Part shown: positions 40,982 through 50,667 of the stretch, in pieces | Layout: every line of letters begins with the position of its first letter | How positions within the stretch are numbered: position 1 is the first letter of the stretch | Source of the DNA: FEB-25 sp963822175 | GTDB lineage: Bacteria > Chloroflexota > Anaerolineae > Anaerolineales > UBA4823 | Length of the DNA stretch: 64,000 nt | Assembly: GCA_963822175.1 (NCBI GenBank) | Contig: CAWGGJ010000003.1 | Location: forward strand, 1 to 64,000 | Reading direction: 5' to 3' | The notes under the pieces: model-generated | What the model was told of the DNA's origin: nothing | Seen by the model: the letters and a program-made list of their open reading frames with translations, nothing else | Database searches by the model: none | Position numbers and translations under genes: made by a program

Positions 40982-43003
40982 ATGGTACTTAAAGGTAAAC
41001 GTACTCAAGAGGAAAGAACATCAGATCCCGCAGCCCAGGAGATGCTCATCCGCGCCGATGAGCTGGGTATTGGAACTGCCTTCAGCCGGGCTGAAGATAT
41101 GGTTCCGTGTAATATTGGTGGAGCCGGAATGTGTTGCAAACAATGTGGTATGGGTCCATGCCGCCTGACTAAGGAAGGTCAGGTCGGGGTATGTGGAGCC
41201 ACCATTGATACTATTCAAGCTCGCAATTTGGTGCGTGCCATTGCAGCTGGATCGGCTGCACATTCCGATCATGGACGTGATATGGCTTTCACCCTCAAGG
41301 CAGTTGCTAACGGTGAGACTGAAGGATATATCATCCGTGATGTAGCCAAGCTGAGGAATGTCGCCTCAATATACAATATCAAAATTGAAGGCCGTTCCCC
41401 GAATGAAATTGCCAACGAACTGGCTGATCTATATATTTCCCAGTATGGGCAGCAAAAAGGTGAGATAGTTTGTATCAAACGGGCACCTGCCAAACGTCAG
41501 AAGCTATGGCGTGAGCTAGGTGTGGTGCCCCGTGGAGTGGACCGGGAAGTGGTTGAAGCCTTGCACCGCACCCATATCGGTGACGACCAGGATGCAGTTC
41601 ACATTCTAAACCATGCCGTCCGGACTGGACTGGCTGACGGTTGGGGTGGCAGCATGATGGCAACGGACATCTCCGATATTCTCTTTGGCACACCAGCACC
41701 CCTCCTCGGACAAGCAAACCTGGGTGTGTTAAAAGACGATATGGTCAACGTTGTTGTGCATGGTCATGAGCCAACGCTGAGCAATATGATCGTTGCTGCT
41801 TCGCAAGATCCGGAAATCATCGAATATGCCAAACAAGCTGGTGCCAAAGGTATCAACCTATCAGGGATTTGCTGTACTGCGAATGAAATCCTCATGCGCC
41901 AGGGAATCCCCGCTGCTGGTAACTTTTTACACCAGGAGCTGGCAATTCTGACCGGTGCAGTGGAAGCCATGGTTGTTGATGTCCAGTGTGTTATGCAAGC
42001 ATTGGTGGAACTGGCGGGTAATTTTCACACCATGATCATAACAACATCACCCAAAGTGAAGATCAAGGGAGCGACGCACATCGAATTCGATGAGCATAAA
42101 GCGCTCACCATTGCCAAACAAATCCTCCGTGCCTCGATCGATAATTATAAGAACCGCGGCAAGATCCATATTCCACAGGTGCGGGAGGATCTTATCCCCG
42201 GTTTTTCGCATGAATATATCAACTACATGTTAGGCGGCAGCTACCGGGCTTCCTTCCGACCTTTGAACGACGCCATCATGGCAGGTCGCATCCGTGGTGT
42301 TGCTGCCATAGTCGGATGCAATAATCCACGCAGTAAGCAGGATTACCTGCATACATATGTCACACAGGAATTACTCAAGCAGGATGTTCTCATTGTGGAG
42401 ACAGGTTGTGGAGCAATTGCTGCTGCCAAATTGGGGTTATTACTTGGTGAGGCAGGCCTGGAAAAGGTTGGTCCCGGTTTACGTGAGATCTGTGAAACCG
42501 TAGGGATTCCGCCTGTCCTGCATATGGGGTCTTGTGTCGATAATACCCGGATTCTCACCGTTCTTACCCAAATGGTTGCTGAAGGTGGTTTAGGTGATGA
42601 TATTGACCAAATTCCTGCCGTCGGATTAGCTCCAGAGTGGATGAGCGAAAAAGCATTGGCAATTGCCACCTACTGTGTCGCCTCAGGTGCATACGTCATC
42701 TTCGGAGGGGCCAGCCCAGTCAGTGGTATGCCTGATCGGGTATCCGACAGCGATGTCGTTCTGAATTACATCGGCACAGGGGGATGGGAAAAGCTCTACG
42801 GGGGTAAGCTAGAATTCGTCGCTGATCCTGATGAGATGATCCGAAGATCCTTGGAGCATATTGACAAAAAACGCGCTGCACTTGGATTGCCGGTCTATGA
42901 CCCTGCACGCTTTGGCCGCAGTGGAGATACCCGTATGCTCGAATTTGAAAAACTGCCAATTTCAGAGCGCAGGCAGAAAATCTACGGCACCGCTGCCGAC
43001 TAA
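40982..43003 (+). CDS. acsA: carbon monoxide dehydrogenase catalytic subunit
   Basis: This 673-residue enzyme of the CooS/AcsA family interconverts CO2 and CO on its Ni-Fe-S C-cluster. The N-terminal cysteines are in place: Cys43 and Cys51 for the D-cluster and Cys52/55/60/71 for the B-cluster (CNIGGAGMCCKQCGMGPC and VCGA). C-cluster region motifs such as SGICCTANE, VDVQCVMQAL, VGCNNPR, ETGCGAIAAAK, MGSCVDNTR and FGGASPVSG follow in the usual order. In this operon it works with AcsB, so CO is passed on to acetyl-CoA synthesis. It starts two bases after the HMA-like gene. Confidence 0.96.
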   Translation: MVLKGKRTQEERTSDPAAQEMLIRADELGIGTAFSRAEDMVPCNIGGAGMCCKQCGMGPCRLTKEGQVGVCGATIDTIQARNLVRAIAAGSAAHSDHGRDMAFTLKAVANGETEGYIIRDVAKLRNVASIYNIKIEGRSPNEIANELADLYISQYGQQKGEIVCIKRAPAKRQKLWRELGVVPRGVDREVVEALHRTHIGDDQDAVHILNHAVRTGLADGWGGSMMATDISDILFGTPAPLLGQANLGVLKDDMVNVVVHGHEPTLSNMIVAASQDPEIIEYAKQAGAKGINLSGICCTANEILMRQGIPAAGNFLHQELAILTGAVEAMVVDVQCVMQALVELAGNFHTMIITTSPKVKIKGATHIEFDEHKALTIAKQILRASIDNYKNRGKIHIPQVREDLIPGFSHEYINYMLGGSYRASFRPLNDAIMAGRIRGVAAIVGCNNPRSKQDYLHTYVTQELLKQDVLIVETGCGAIAAAKLGLLLGEAGLEKVGPGLREICETVGIPPVLHMGSCVDNTRILTVLTQMVAEGGLGDDIDQIPAVGLAPEWMSEKALAIATYCVASGAYVIFGGASPVSGMPDRVSDSDVVLNYIGTGGWEKLYGGKLEFVADPDEMIRRSLEHIDKKRAALGLPVYDPARFGRSGDTRMLEFEKLPISERRQKIYGTAAD

Positions 43004-43029
43004 GCGGTAAGAGACGATCCGGAGGACTT

Positions 43030-45297
43030 ATGTCACGATACATTGCAACAAGAGCTATCCGGGGTGCCAACGCCCTGGTTACTGAAGCAGAATTAATGTT
43101 GAGTAAGGCTTTGAAGGAGAAAGGACCGGAGACCCCTGTCTCTTTCCCGAACACTGCTTATTACATCCCAGTTATCGGTGGAATGACGGGTTTACAAATT
43201 GAAAAACTAGGTCAGCTTGAGCAGGTAATTAATCATGCCCGTGGTTTACTACATCCATCTCCATCTGACTCAAAATGGACACCTTACCTTGGAGAGACTC
43301 TCGATAGTGGTATGGCTACGCTTTTAGCCGCTGAAACGATCGAGGTGATCAGGTTCATTTATGGCTTACAGCCTGAACCGATGCCTGGGCTCACCCTGGC
43401 AGGGGCAACCCAATATGGTGATCAAAATGGATCGGGGCATCTCAACGGACCGATTGATGATATCCGCCTACGGGCATGGGGTATCCAGTTGGTCGATGGA
43501 CGCATGCCGGGTTTTGCTGCGATCGTCGGTGCAGCGAAATCCAACGAGGTTGCGGTCAAGATCATTCGCGAGCTTCAACGTCGCAATATTCTGTGCTTCC
43601 TTTCTGGGAATGTCAATGGGAGGAGCATCATCAACCAGCTGATGGAAGAAGGGGTTGAGCTTGGGTACGACACCTATACAGTACCCTTTGGCACAGATAC
43701 GATCAGTGCTATCTACGCACTTGGATTTGCCACCCGCTCAGCCTTAACATTTGGCGGCCTAAAAATGGGACAGGCACGCGAAATCCTACTCTATAACCGG
43801 GCGCGTGTATTCGCTTTCGTCCTGGCATTGGGTGAAGTGGACGATCTCAAATATGCTGCTGCAGCCGGAGCAATAAACTATGGATTCCCGGTCATCGCTG
43901 ATACAGTCATCCCTGAGATCCTACCCACAGGTGTGACGACATTCGAACACGTGGTCAGTATGCCATTCGAGGAAATCGACGGCAAGGATGACCTTGAAAA
44001 AGCCGAACGCCTGGTGCAAAAATGCATTGAGGTACGCGGAGTCAAACTAAAATTAACCGAAGTTCCTGTACCTGTTCCTTATGGTTCAGCCTTTGAAGGT
44101 GAGGTAGTACGCCGGAATGATATGCGCGTCGAGTTTGGCGGGAAGAATGCGCGCTGTTTTGAATACCTTGAAATGGCGGACCTTGAGAGTATTGTTGATG
44201 GCAAAGTGGAGATTGTCGGACCAGACTTTTCGAATATCCCCCCTCAAGGATATATGGATATGGGCATTGTCGCCCAGGTGGCAGGTAGACAGATGCAGAA
44301 GGATTTTGAACCGGTGCTCGAGCGCCAATTCCATTACTTCGTTAATGGTGCTTCAGGGATCCAGCATATCGGTCAGCGTGATATCGCATGGATCCGAATC
44401 TCCAATGCCGCTGCTGAAAAAGGATTTAACCTTGAGCATTTTGGTAAGATCCTGCATGCTCGCTTCCATGCTGATTTTGGTGCCATCGTGGACAAAGTGC
44501 AGGTGACGATATATACCGATCCTGCCAAAGTTGAGGAATGGCTTGGAAAAGCCCGTGCTGCTTACGATTACCGCAATAAGCGCCTGGCAGATCTTACCGA
44601 TGATAAGGTCGAAGAATTCTACTCCTGCACGCTATGCCAATCCTTTGCTCCGAACCACGTTTGTGTGGTTAGTCCTGAACGGTTGGGATTATGTGGTGCA
44701 TACAACTGGCTGGATTGCAAGGCTTCATTCAGCATCAATCCAACGGGACCCAACCAGCCGATCAAGCTTGGCAGGTTGCTTGATTCCAAAAAAGGTTATT
44801 GGTCTGGAACGAACGAATACGCAGTAATTGGTTCACACGGAGTGGTCAATGAAGTAACCATGTATTCGATCATGGAAAACCCGATGACTGCCTGCGGATG
44901 CTTTGAATGTATTTGTATGCTCATCCCGGAGGCGAATGGGATCATGGTTGTAAGTCGTGAAGATCCCAGTATGACGCCAGCAGGGATGACTTTCAGTACG
45001 CTGGCCGGGATCGCAGGCGGCGGTCTTCAAACCCCGGGTGTTATGGGGGTCGGCAAGTACTACCTGACCAGTCCGAAGTTCATCTCCGCAGATGGCGGAT
45101 TCAAGCGTATCGTCTGGATGAGCAGCGTATTGAAGGAAATGATGGCAGAGGAATTCAAAGTTGTGGCTGCACGTGAAGGCGATCCTGACTTGCTAGGCAA
45201 GATCGCAGATGAGCGTAATGTAACTACAGTCGATGAGCTCGTGACATGGCTGGCAGAACATGACCATCCAGCCATGACCATGGAACCAATGTTCTAA
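43030..45297 (+). CDS. acsB: acetyl-CoA synthase (CODH/ACS alpha subunit)
   Basis: This 755-residue bacterial-type ACS condenses a methyl group, CO and CoA. A-cluster ligands follow the known spacing: Cys533, Cys536, Cys545 and Cys555 for the cubane (CTLCQSFAPNHVC, RLGLC), and Cys622-Gly-Cys624 (ACGCFEC) for the distal nickel site. The N-terminal CODH-contact domain is present, so this is the full bacterial form and not the short archaeal CdhC. A GGAGG site precedes ATG 43030. It is followed by both corrinoid protein subunits. Confidence 0.96.
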   Translation: MSRYIATRAIRGANALVTEAELMLSKALKEKGPETPVSFPNTAYYIPVIGGMTGLQIEKLGQLEQVINHARGLLHPSPSDSKWTPYLGETLDSGMATLLAAETIEVIRFIYGLQPEPMPGLTLAGATQYGDQNGSGHLNGPIDDIRLRAWGIQLVDGRMPGFAAIVGAAKSNEVAVKIIRELQRRNILCFLSGNVNGRSIINQLMEEGVELGYDTYTVPFGTDTISAIYALGFATRSALTFGGLKMGQAREILLYNRARVFAFVLALGEVDDLKYAAAAGAINYGFPVIADTVIPEILPTGVTTFEHVVSMPFEEIDGKDDLEKAERLVQKCIEVRGVKLKLTEVPVPVPYGSAFEGEVVRRNDMRVEFGGKNARCFEYLEMADLESIVDGKVEIVGPDFSNIPPQGYMDMGIVAQVAGRQMQKDFEPVLERQFHYFVNGASGIQHIGQRDIAWIRISNAAAEKGFNLEHFGKILHARFHADFGAIVDKVQVTIYTDPAKVEEWLGKARAAYDYRNKRLADLTDDKVEEFYSCTLCQSFAPNHVCVVSPERLGLCGAYNWLDCKASFSINPTGPNQPIKLGRLLDSKKGYWSGTNEYAVIGSHGVVNEVTMYSIMENPMTACGCFECICMLIPEANGIMVVSREDPSMTPAGMTFSTLAGIAGGGLQTPGVMGVGKYYLTSPKFISADGGFKRIVWMSSVLKEMMAEEFKVVAAREGDPDLLGKIADERNVTTVDELVTWLAEHDHPAMTMEPMF

Positions 45298-45324
45298 AGT
45301 CAAACATGTAAAGGAGTGAGACAT

Positions 45325-46302
45325 ATGCCAATCGAAATACCCAAAGATAACTGGCCTGGTACTGTTCGTACAGTGACCATCGGTGCAACGGTTGCTGATG
45401 GTGGTACACGCACATCCACCGTTACGGTGGGCGGCGAAAAGAACCTCCCCTTCCTCCACTTCGAAACAAAAGCGCCGTACTGCCCTGCGGTAGCTATTGA
45501 GATCAAAGACCGTCGTCCGGATGATTGGTCACAATTGCTGCTGGATGCATGGGGAGAGAATGCAAATGATCCTGTGAAATGGGCAAAAGCTGCTGAAGCT
45601 TCGGGGGCTGATCTGATCCAGCTTTCACTCAGCCTGACTGATCAAAATGGCAACCCCACTACACCAGAGTTAGCTGTGAAAGTCGTAAAAGACGTACTTA
45701 GTGCAACCGGTCTACCTCTCATGGTTTTTGGACCTGGCCAGGCAGAGGCTGATAATAATCTATTAGTCCCTATTGCTGAAGCTACAAAAGGCGAGCGCCT
45801 GGTTTTAGGCATTGCAGAAGATAAGAATTACCGCACCATCATTGCTACTGCCATGGCGAATGGTCACCTGGTGAATGCGCGCTCACCCATGGACGTCAAC
45901 CTGGCCAAGCAGCTGAATATATTGATCAGCGATATGGGAATGCCCCTTGATCGTGTTCTGATGGACCCAACTACCGGTGCTCTTGGGTATGGGATCGAGT
46001 ATGGATTCTCAGCCATGGAAAGATTGCGTCAGGCTGCCTTGCAAGGTGATGCCATGACCCAGCTACCCATGCTCGTTACTCCTGGTTTTGAAGCCTGGAA
46101 AACCAAGGAAGCCAAGGTTGAAGTTGGAGTGCCTTCATCCTGGGGTGACTGGGCGGAGCGGTCAATTAACTGGGAAACTTTGACTGCGATGACTCTCATT
46201 GAAGCGGGTGCAGATGTCGTGGTTCTACGACATGCTGAAAGCGTCAGGCGTGTGAAATTAGCGCTTGCAGACCTAATGGCTGCTGCATATACACTAGCCT
46301 GA
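45325..46302 (+). CDS. acsD: corrinoid/iron-sulfur protein small subunit
   Basis: The 325-residue TIM-barrel subunit pairs with AcsC to hold the cobamide that carries the methyl group to ACS. It shows the family start (IPKDNWPGTVRTVTIGAT), YCPAVAIEIKDRRPDDW, SGADLIQLSLS and the DVNLAKQLNILISDMG and RVLMDPTTGALGYGIEY segments. Start ATG 45325 is chosen because AAAGGAG lies nine bases upstream; an in-frame GTG at 45316 falls within that site. It precedes acsC by 43 bases. Confidence 0.94.
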   Translation: MPIEIPKDNWPGTVRTVTIGATVADGGTRTSTVTVGGEKNLPFLHFETKAPYCPAVAIEIKDRRPDDWSQLLLDAWGENANDPVKWAKAAEASGADLIQLSLSLTDQNGNPTTPELAVKVVKDVLSATGLPLMVFGPGQAEADNNLLVPIAEATKGERLVLGIAEDKNYRTIIATAMANGHLVNARSPMDVNLAKQLNILISDMGMPLDRVLMDPTTGALGYGIEYGFSAMERLRQAALQGDAMTQLPMLVTPGFEAWKTKEAKVEVGVPSSWGDWAERSINWETLTAMTLIEAGADVVVLRHAESVRRVKLALADLMAAAYTLA

Positions 46303-46345
46303 TTCATATGGACGCAGAATCATACAATAAAAACGGAGATGGATT

Positions 46346-47686
46346 ATGGCTCTGACTGGCATTCAAATATATAAACTACTACCTCAAACCAATTGCAAGG
46401 AGTGCGGATATCCAACCTGTTTAGCGTTTGCCATGAAGTTGGCTGCCAAGCAAGTTGAATTATCTGCCTGCCCGTATGTGACCCCTGAAGCAAAGACGCA
46501 ATTAGCGGAATCGGCTGCACCGCCTATCCGTCTGGTGGCAATTAAGTCAGACGGATATGAAGCAAAGGCCGGTAATGAAGTAGTCCTTTTCAGGCATGAG
46601 AAAACCTTTTACAACAAACCGGGACTTTTCATCCGTGTTTATGATAATCAACCTATAGAGGCGATAAAAGCGATGGTTGCTGAAGCAAATGCATACACAG
46701 TCAATTACGTCGGAATGGAACTGACCGTGGATGGTTTTGCTGTGGCTTCAACTTCGGGAGATCCGGCTGCATTTGCCGCGGCAGTTCAAGCTGTTCGTGC
46801 ATCCAGCAAGCGGCCTGTTATCTTGTTAAGTCGGGAAGCAAATGTCATAAAATCCGGTTTAGATGTCTTAAAAGGTGAAACCCCACTGATCTATGGTGCT
46901 GATTCTAAAAACTGGGAATCCTTTACGGATCTGGCAAAAGAAAACAAGGTTGCCTTAGGTGTTATCGCTGGATCATTAACTGAAATGGCTGATCTAACCG
47001 AAAAGATCAAAACTAAGGGAGTAGAAGACCTGGTGATTGATCCCGGTGGACGTGATTTAGGCACTGGATTGGCGATTGGAACAACTGTTCGCCGCCTGGC
47101 AATCAAGAAAAACTTCCGTGCACTCGGTTTCCCGGTTATAACCTTCCCTGGTGATGTCAGTGAACCGGGCATGGAATCTGTTCATGCAGCGCAGGCAATT
47201 ACCAAGTATGCGGGTTTTATTGTCCTGGATCATTTCAGCCCAGCAACGATATATCCCTTACTCGTTTTGCGACAGAATGTCTACACCGACCCGCAAAAAC
47301 CCATCCAGGTGCAACCAGGTATATATGAAATCAATGCTCCTAAACCTGAATCTCCCGTTTTGGTTACCACCAATTTCAGCATCACCTATTTTAGTGTGGC
47401 GAATGAAGTTGAAGGTTCAGGCTTACCTGCCTGGTTGTTGGTATGTGATGCTGAAGGAATGAGTGTTCTTACCGCCTGGGCAGCGGGTAAATTCGATGCC
47501 GAGAGAATCGCCAAAGCTGTAAAAGGCTTTAATGTTGCTGATAAGGTTTCACGGAAACGGGTCGTATTGCCCGGCCATGTTGCTGTACTTTCCGGTGAAT
47601 TGGAGGCTGAATTACCAGATTGGGAAATAAGGGTAGGTCCACGTGAAGCTGTTGATCTTCCTGCCTTCATGAAGCAAGCGTTATAA
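46346..47686 (+). CDS. acsC: corrinoid/iron-sulfur protein large subunit
   Basis: This 446-residue subunit carries an N-terminal [4Fe-4S] motif (Cys17, Cys20, Cys25, Cys42 in TNCKECGYPTC and ACPYV), a central TIM-barrel domain and a C-terminal cobamide-binding region. The cluster reactivates the cobalt when it oxidises. The length and cysteine spacing agree with AcsC/CFeSP gamma. It precedes its own activator (RACo) gene after 70 bases. Its order acsD-acsC is retained as in other bacterial clusters. Confidence 0.94.
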   Translation: MALTGIQIYKLLPQTNCKECGYPTCLAFAMKLAAKQVELSACPYVTPEAKTQLAESAAPPIRLVAIKSDGYEAKAGNEVVLFRHEKTFYNKPGLFIRVYDNQPIEAIKAMVAEANAYTVNYVGMELTVDGFAVASTSGDPAAFAAAVQAVRASSKRPVILLSREANVIKSGLDVLKGETPLIYGADSKNWESFTDLAKENKVALGVIAGSLTEMADLTEKIKTKGVEDLVIDPGGRDLGTGLAIGTTVRRLAIKKNFRALGFPVITFPGDVSEPGMESVHAAQAITKYAGFIVLDHFSPATIYPLLVLRQNVYTDPQKPIQVQPGIYEINAPKPESPVLVTTNFSITYFSVANEVEGSGLPAWLLVCDAEGMSVLTAWAAGKFDAERIAKAVKGFNVADKVSRKRVVLPGHVAVLSGELEAELPDWEIRVGPREAVDLPAFMKQAL

Positions 47687-47756
47687 CATACCCTTCGGAT
47701 GTAGTCGATGAGCGTCTGCATAATAAGGTTATCAAGATAAACACTGCCTAATATTA

Positions 47757-49710
47757 ATGACTGAACACACGGTAACCTTTGACACCAGTAAACAGCCAGT
47801 GCGCGTCCCCACAGGAACTTTACTTAGTGAGGCAGCGCAAATGGCTGGTGTCGATATCGGGCAGCCATGTGGTGGACAAGGCCGCTGTGGTCGATGTGCA
47901 GTCCAGATAGTAAAAGGTGATGTACGTCGTCGTAGTTCTTTGCGATTAAGTCAAGAAGATGTATCAGCTGGCTTTGCATTAGCCTGCCAGTCTGTAGTTG
48001 AAGCAGATATCTCAGTTATTGTCCCGCCTCAGGAAAAAATTGAGCGTCGCCTGACGACTGACAGGACTGCGATCGAAGTTTCAATCCCACAGGATTATGA
48101 TCCCTTATATTCTCAGACACTGCGCCGTATCAGCCTGACCCTTTCTCCACCTCGCATGGATGACCAGACCGACGATTGGAGTCGCCTCAAAACAGCCTTG
48201 CGCCAAAGAGCGGGCATCGAAGACACCCAAATATCGCTTAATCTGCTGCAAAAAATAGGCGGTATTTTACGTGACAATAATTGGCAGGTTACAGCGATAA
48301 CTGATGCTCAAATAGAGATTGATGGTCACAGGATCAATGAACGTCTTGTAGCGTTGATCGCTGATATTATTCCAGAAGATGACCCGATGTATGGTATCGC
48401 CATTGATATTGGAACGACCACGGTGACCGTCTGGTTGGTGGACCTGATCACTGGAAAAGTGGAAGCCCAGGCTTCAGAATATAATGGCCAGATCAGCCGA
48501 GGAGAAGACGTTATCTCTCGCATCATCTTCTCTGGTAAAAATGGTGGACGAGAAGAGTTACAAAATCGTGTATTGGATACGATTAACCAGCTTGTTGGTC
48601 AGGTATCAAAACGAGCAAACACGAAACCACAAAATATCTATAAAGCGACGGTTGCTGGAAACAGCACCATGACCCACCTTTTTTTAGGTATTCCAGCCTC
48701 CAGCATTCGGTTATCACCTTTTATCACGGCTGTTAATCAACCACCCAGTATCACTGCAAGCACAGTTGGTTTGACAATCAATCCTGAAGCCAGCGTTGAT
48801 TGTCTCCCCGGCGTAGCCAGTTATGTCGGAGCTGATATTAGCGCTGGAGTCCTGGCGTGTAAGATGGATGTGACCGATAAACTTACATTGTTCCTGGATG
48901 TCGGTACCAATGGTGAAACCGTTCTCGGGAGCCGAGAATGGTTGGTTACTTGTGCCTGCTCTGCCGGACCAGCCTTTGAAGGTGCTGGTGTTCTATCCGG
49001 AATGCGGGCGACCAAAGGTGCGATCGAAGAGTGTTGGATTTCCGGAGAGAGTTCTCCTCATCCTTATGAACCAACATACCGGGTGATTGGAAGTGGAAAA
49101 CCACGCGGAATTTGTGGGAGTGGGTTGATCTCGTTACTGGCTGAGATGTTCCTTACCGGCTTGGTGGATAAAGGAGGGATGATCAACCTATCCTTGGCAC
49201 AAATAAATAATAGAATTAAGGGAAGGCGAGCATGGGCCAGAATATGTCGTTGCCTGGGGGATAGAAACGGAAAACGGAAAGGATATCGCCATCAACAATG
49301 TCGATATCGATAATTTAAAACGTGCCAAAGCCGCCATATATGCAGGTTTTACTGTGTTGGCACAGAGTGTGGGAGTGCCTCTGGAAATGGTGGAACAGAT
49401 CCTGATCGGTGGCTCCTTTGGTAAGTATATCAATGTCGAGAAAGCGGTCCAAATTGGTTTGCTCCCCGATATGCCTTGGGACAGATTTAAATTCCTGGGT
49501 AACACCTCCGTGCAAGGTGCTTATCTGGCATTATTGGATTGGCGCAATCGTGATCGTGTTAGAGATATTGCTTCACAAATGACTTATATAGAGCTATCAG
49601 CTGACAATACATTCTACGATGCCTTTATGTCGGCAATGTTCCTGCCCCATACAGATTTAGCCAGTTTTCCAAGCGTAGCAGCTGCAGTTGAGAATAAAAC
49701 CATAACCTAA
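47757..49710 (+). CDS. acsV: corrinoid protein reductive activator (RACo), interrupted by one frameshift
   Basis: This protein of about 650 residues has an N-terminal [2Fe-2S] ferredoxin domain (Cys38, Cys44, Cys47, Cys77; CGGQGRCGRC) and a C-terminal ASKHA ATPase domain with AIDIGTTTVTVW, TVAGNSTMTHLFLG and DVGTNGETVLG. It uses ATP to return the corrinoid cobalt to its active state. The frame breaks at 49220-49222: removal of one G from the GGG there gives IKEGEHGPEYVVAWG and continues to 49710 with QILIGGSFGKYI and GNTSVQGAYLALL. The gene is otherwise intact, so a homopolymer error is likely. ATG 47757 lacks a clear ribosome site. Confidence 0.88.
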
Positions 49711-49733
49711 CAACTAAAGTCTAAGGAGGCAAA

Positions 49734-50657
49734 ATGTATATCATCGGTGAAAACATCCATATTCTTTCTGATAAAGTGAAAGAAGCTGTAAAAACAAAGG
49801 ATGAAAAATTTTTTCAAGAGCTGGCAGTCAAACAAGTAGAAGCAGGTGCCCAGGCATTGGATCTAAATTTGGGACCCCGCAAAGTTGATTGGATGGATAT
49901 GTTCCCCTGGATCGTTAAAACTGTGGAAGCGGTTGTGGATGTACCACTTTCCATTGACACGATCAACATCCTGGGGGTCGAAGCTGCTCTAAAGGCTGTT
50001 ACCAAAGCACAACCCATCATCAACTCCGTTTCTGATGAGCCAGAACGATTGGAAAAAGTACCCTTGTTGGCGAAACAGTATAACGCTCGCCTGATTGCCC
50101 TGACTATGTCGACTAGCGGAGTTCCAGTAACAGCGGATGAGCGGGTAAATATTGCACTTGAGAAACTCATCCCGCGTATGATGGAAATTGATTACCCGAT
50201 GGAAAATCTCATCATAGATCCCCTGGTCTTGACTGTCTCAGGTTGCCAGCAATATTGCCCTCACCTCATTGAGGCAATCCGCACGCTTCAATTCGCCTGG
50301 GATCCACCACCAACGATCTCTGTAGGGTTATCAAACGTGTCCAATGCGGTACCACGCGAGGGAAGACCGTTGATCAACCGTGTTTACTGCGCGATGTTGA
50401 TGGGAGTTGGCATGAATATGATGATCGCTGACCCACTTGATGCTGAGCAAAACGAGGTCATTCGTATCGTTGAGCAACGTGATGCTAGCACACCAGTGGG
50501 ACGGCTATACCTGAAAATTGCCGATCGCATCGCGGCCATGGAAGAACCGCAACCAGAAGACGTGGATATGTCTGACCCAGAGCAAGCTGCTATCTGGAAA
50601 ACTACACAAATCCTGCTCAATAAAGTCATCTATGCGGATGGCTATTTGCAACAATAG
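49734..50657 (+). CDS. acsE: methyl-THF:corrinoid protein methyltransferase
   Basis: This 307-residue pterin-binding TIM barrel transfers the methyl group from methyl-tetrahydrofolate to the corrinoid protein. It has the family segments MYIIGENIHILSDKVKEA, GAQALDLNLGPRKVDW, VPLSIDTINILGVEAAL and the VGLSNVSNAVPREGRPLINR loop. It is slightly longer than the 262-residue Moorella enzyme, with extra residues at the C-terminus. A TAAGGAGG site precedes the ATG. It links the methyl branch with acsBCD. Confidence 0.94.
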   Translation: MYIIGENIHILSDKVKEAVKTKDEKFFQELAVKQVEAGAQALDLNLGPRKVDWMDMFPWIVKTVEAVVDVPLSIDTINILGVEAALKAVTKAQPIINSVSDEPERLEKVPLLAKQYNARLIALTMSTSGVPVTADERVNIALEKLIPRMMEIDYPMENLIIDPLVLTVSGCQQYCPHLIEAIRTLQFAWDPPPTISVGLSNVSNAVPREGRPLINRVYCAMLMGVGMNMMIADPLDAEQNEVIRIVEQRDASTPVGRLYLKIADRIAAMEEPQPEDVDMSDPEQAAIWKTTQILLNKVIYADGYLQQ

Positions 50658-50667
50658 GAGAAGAATT

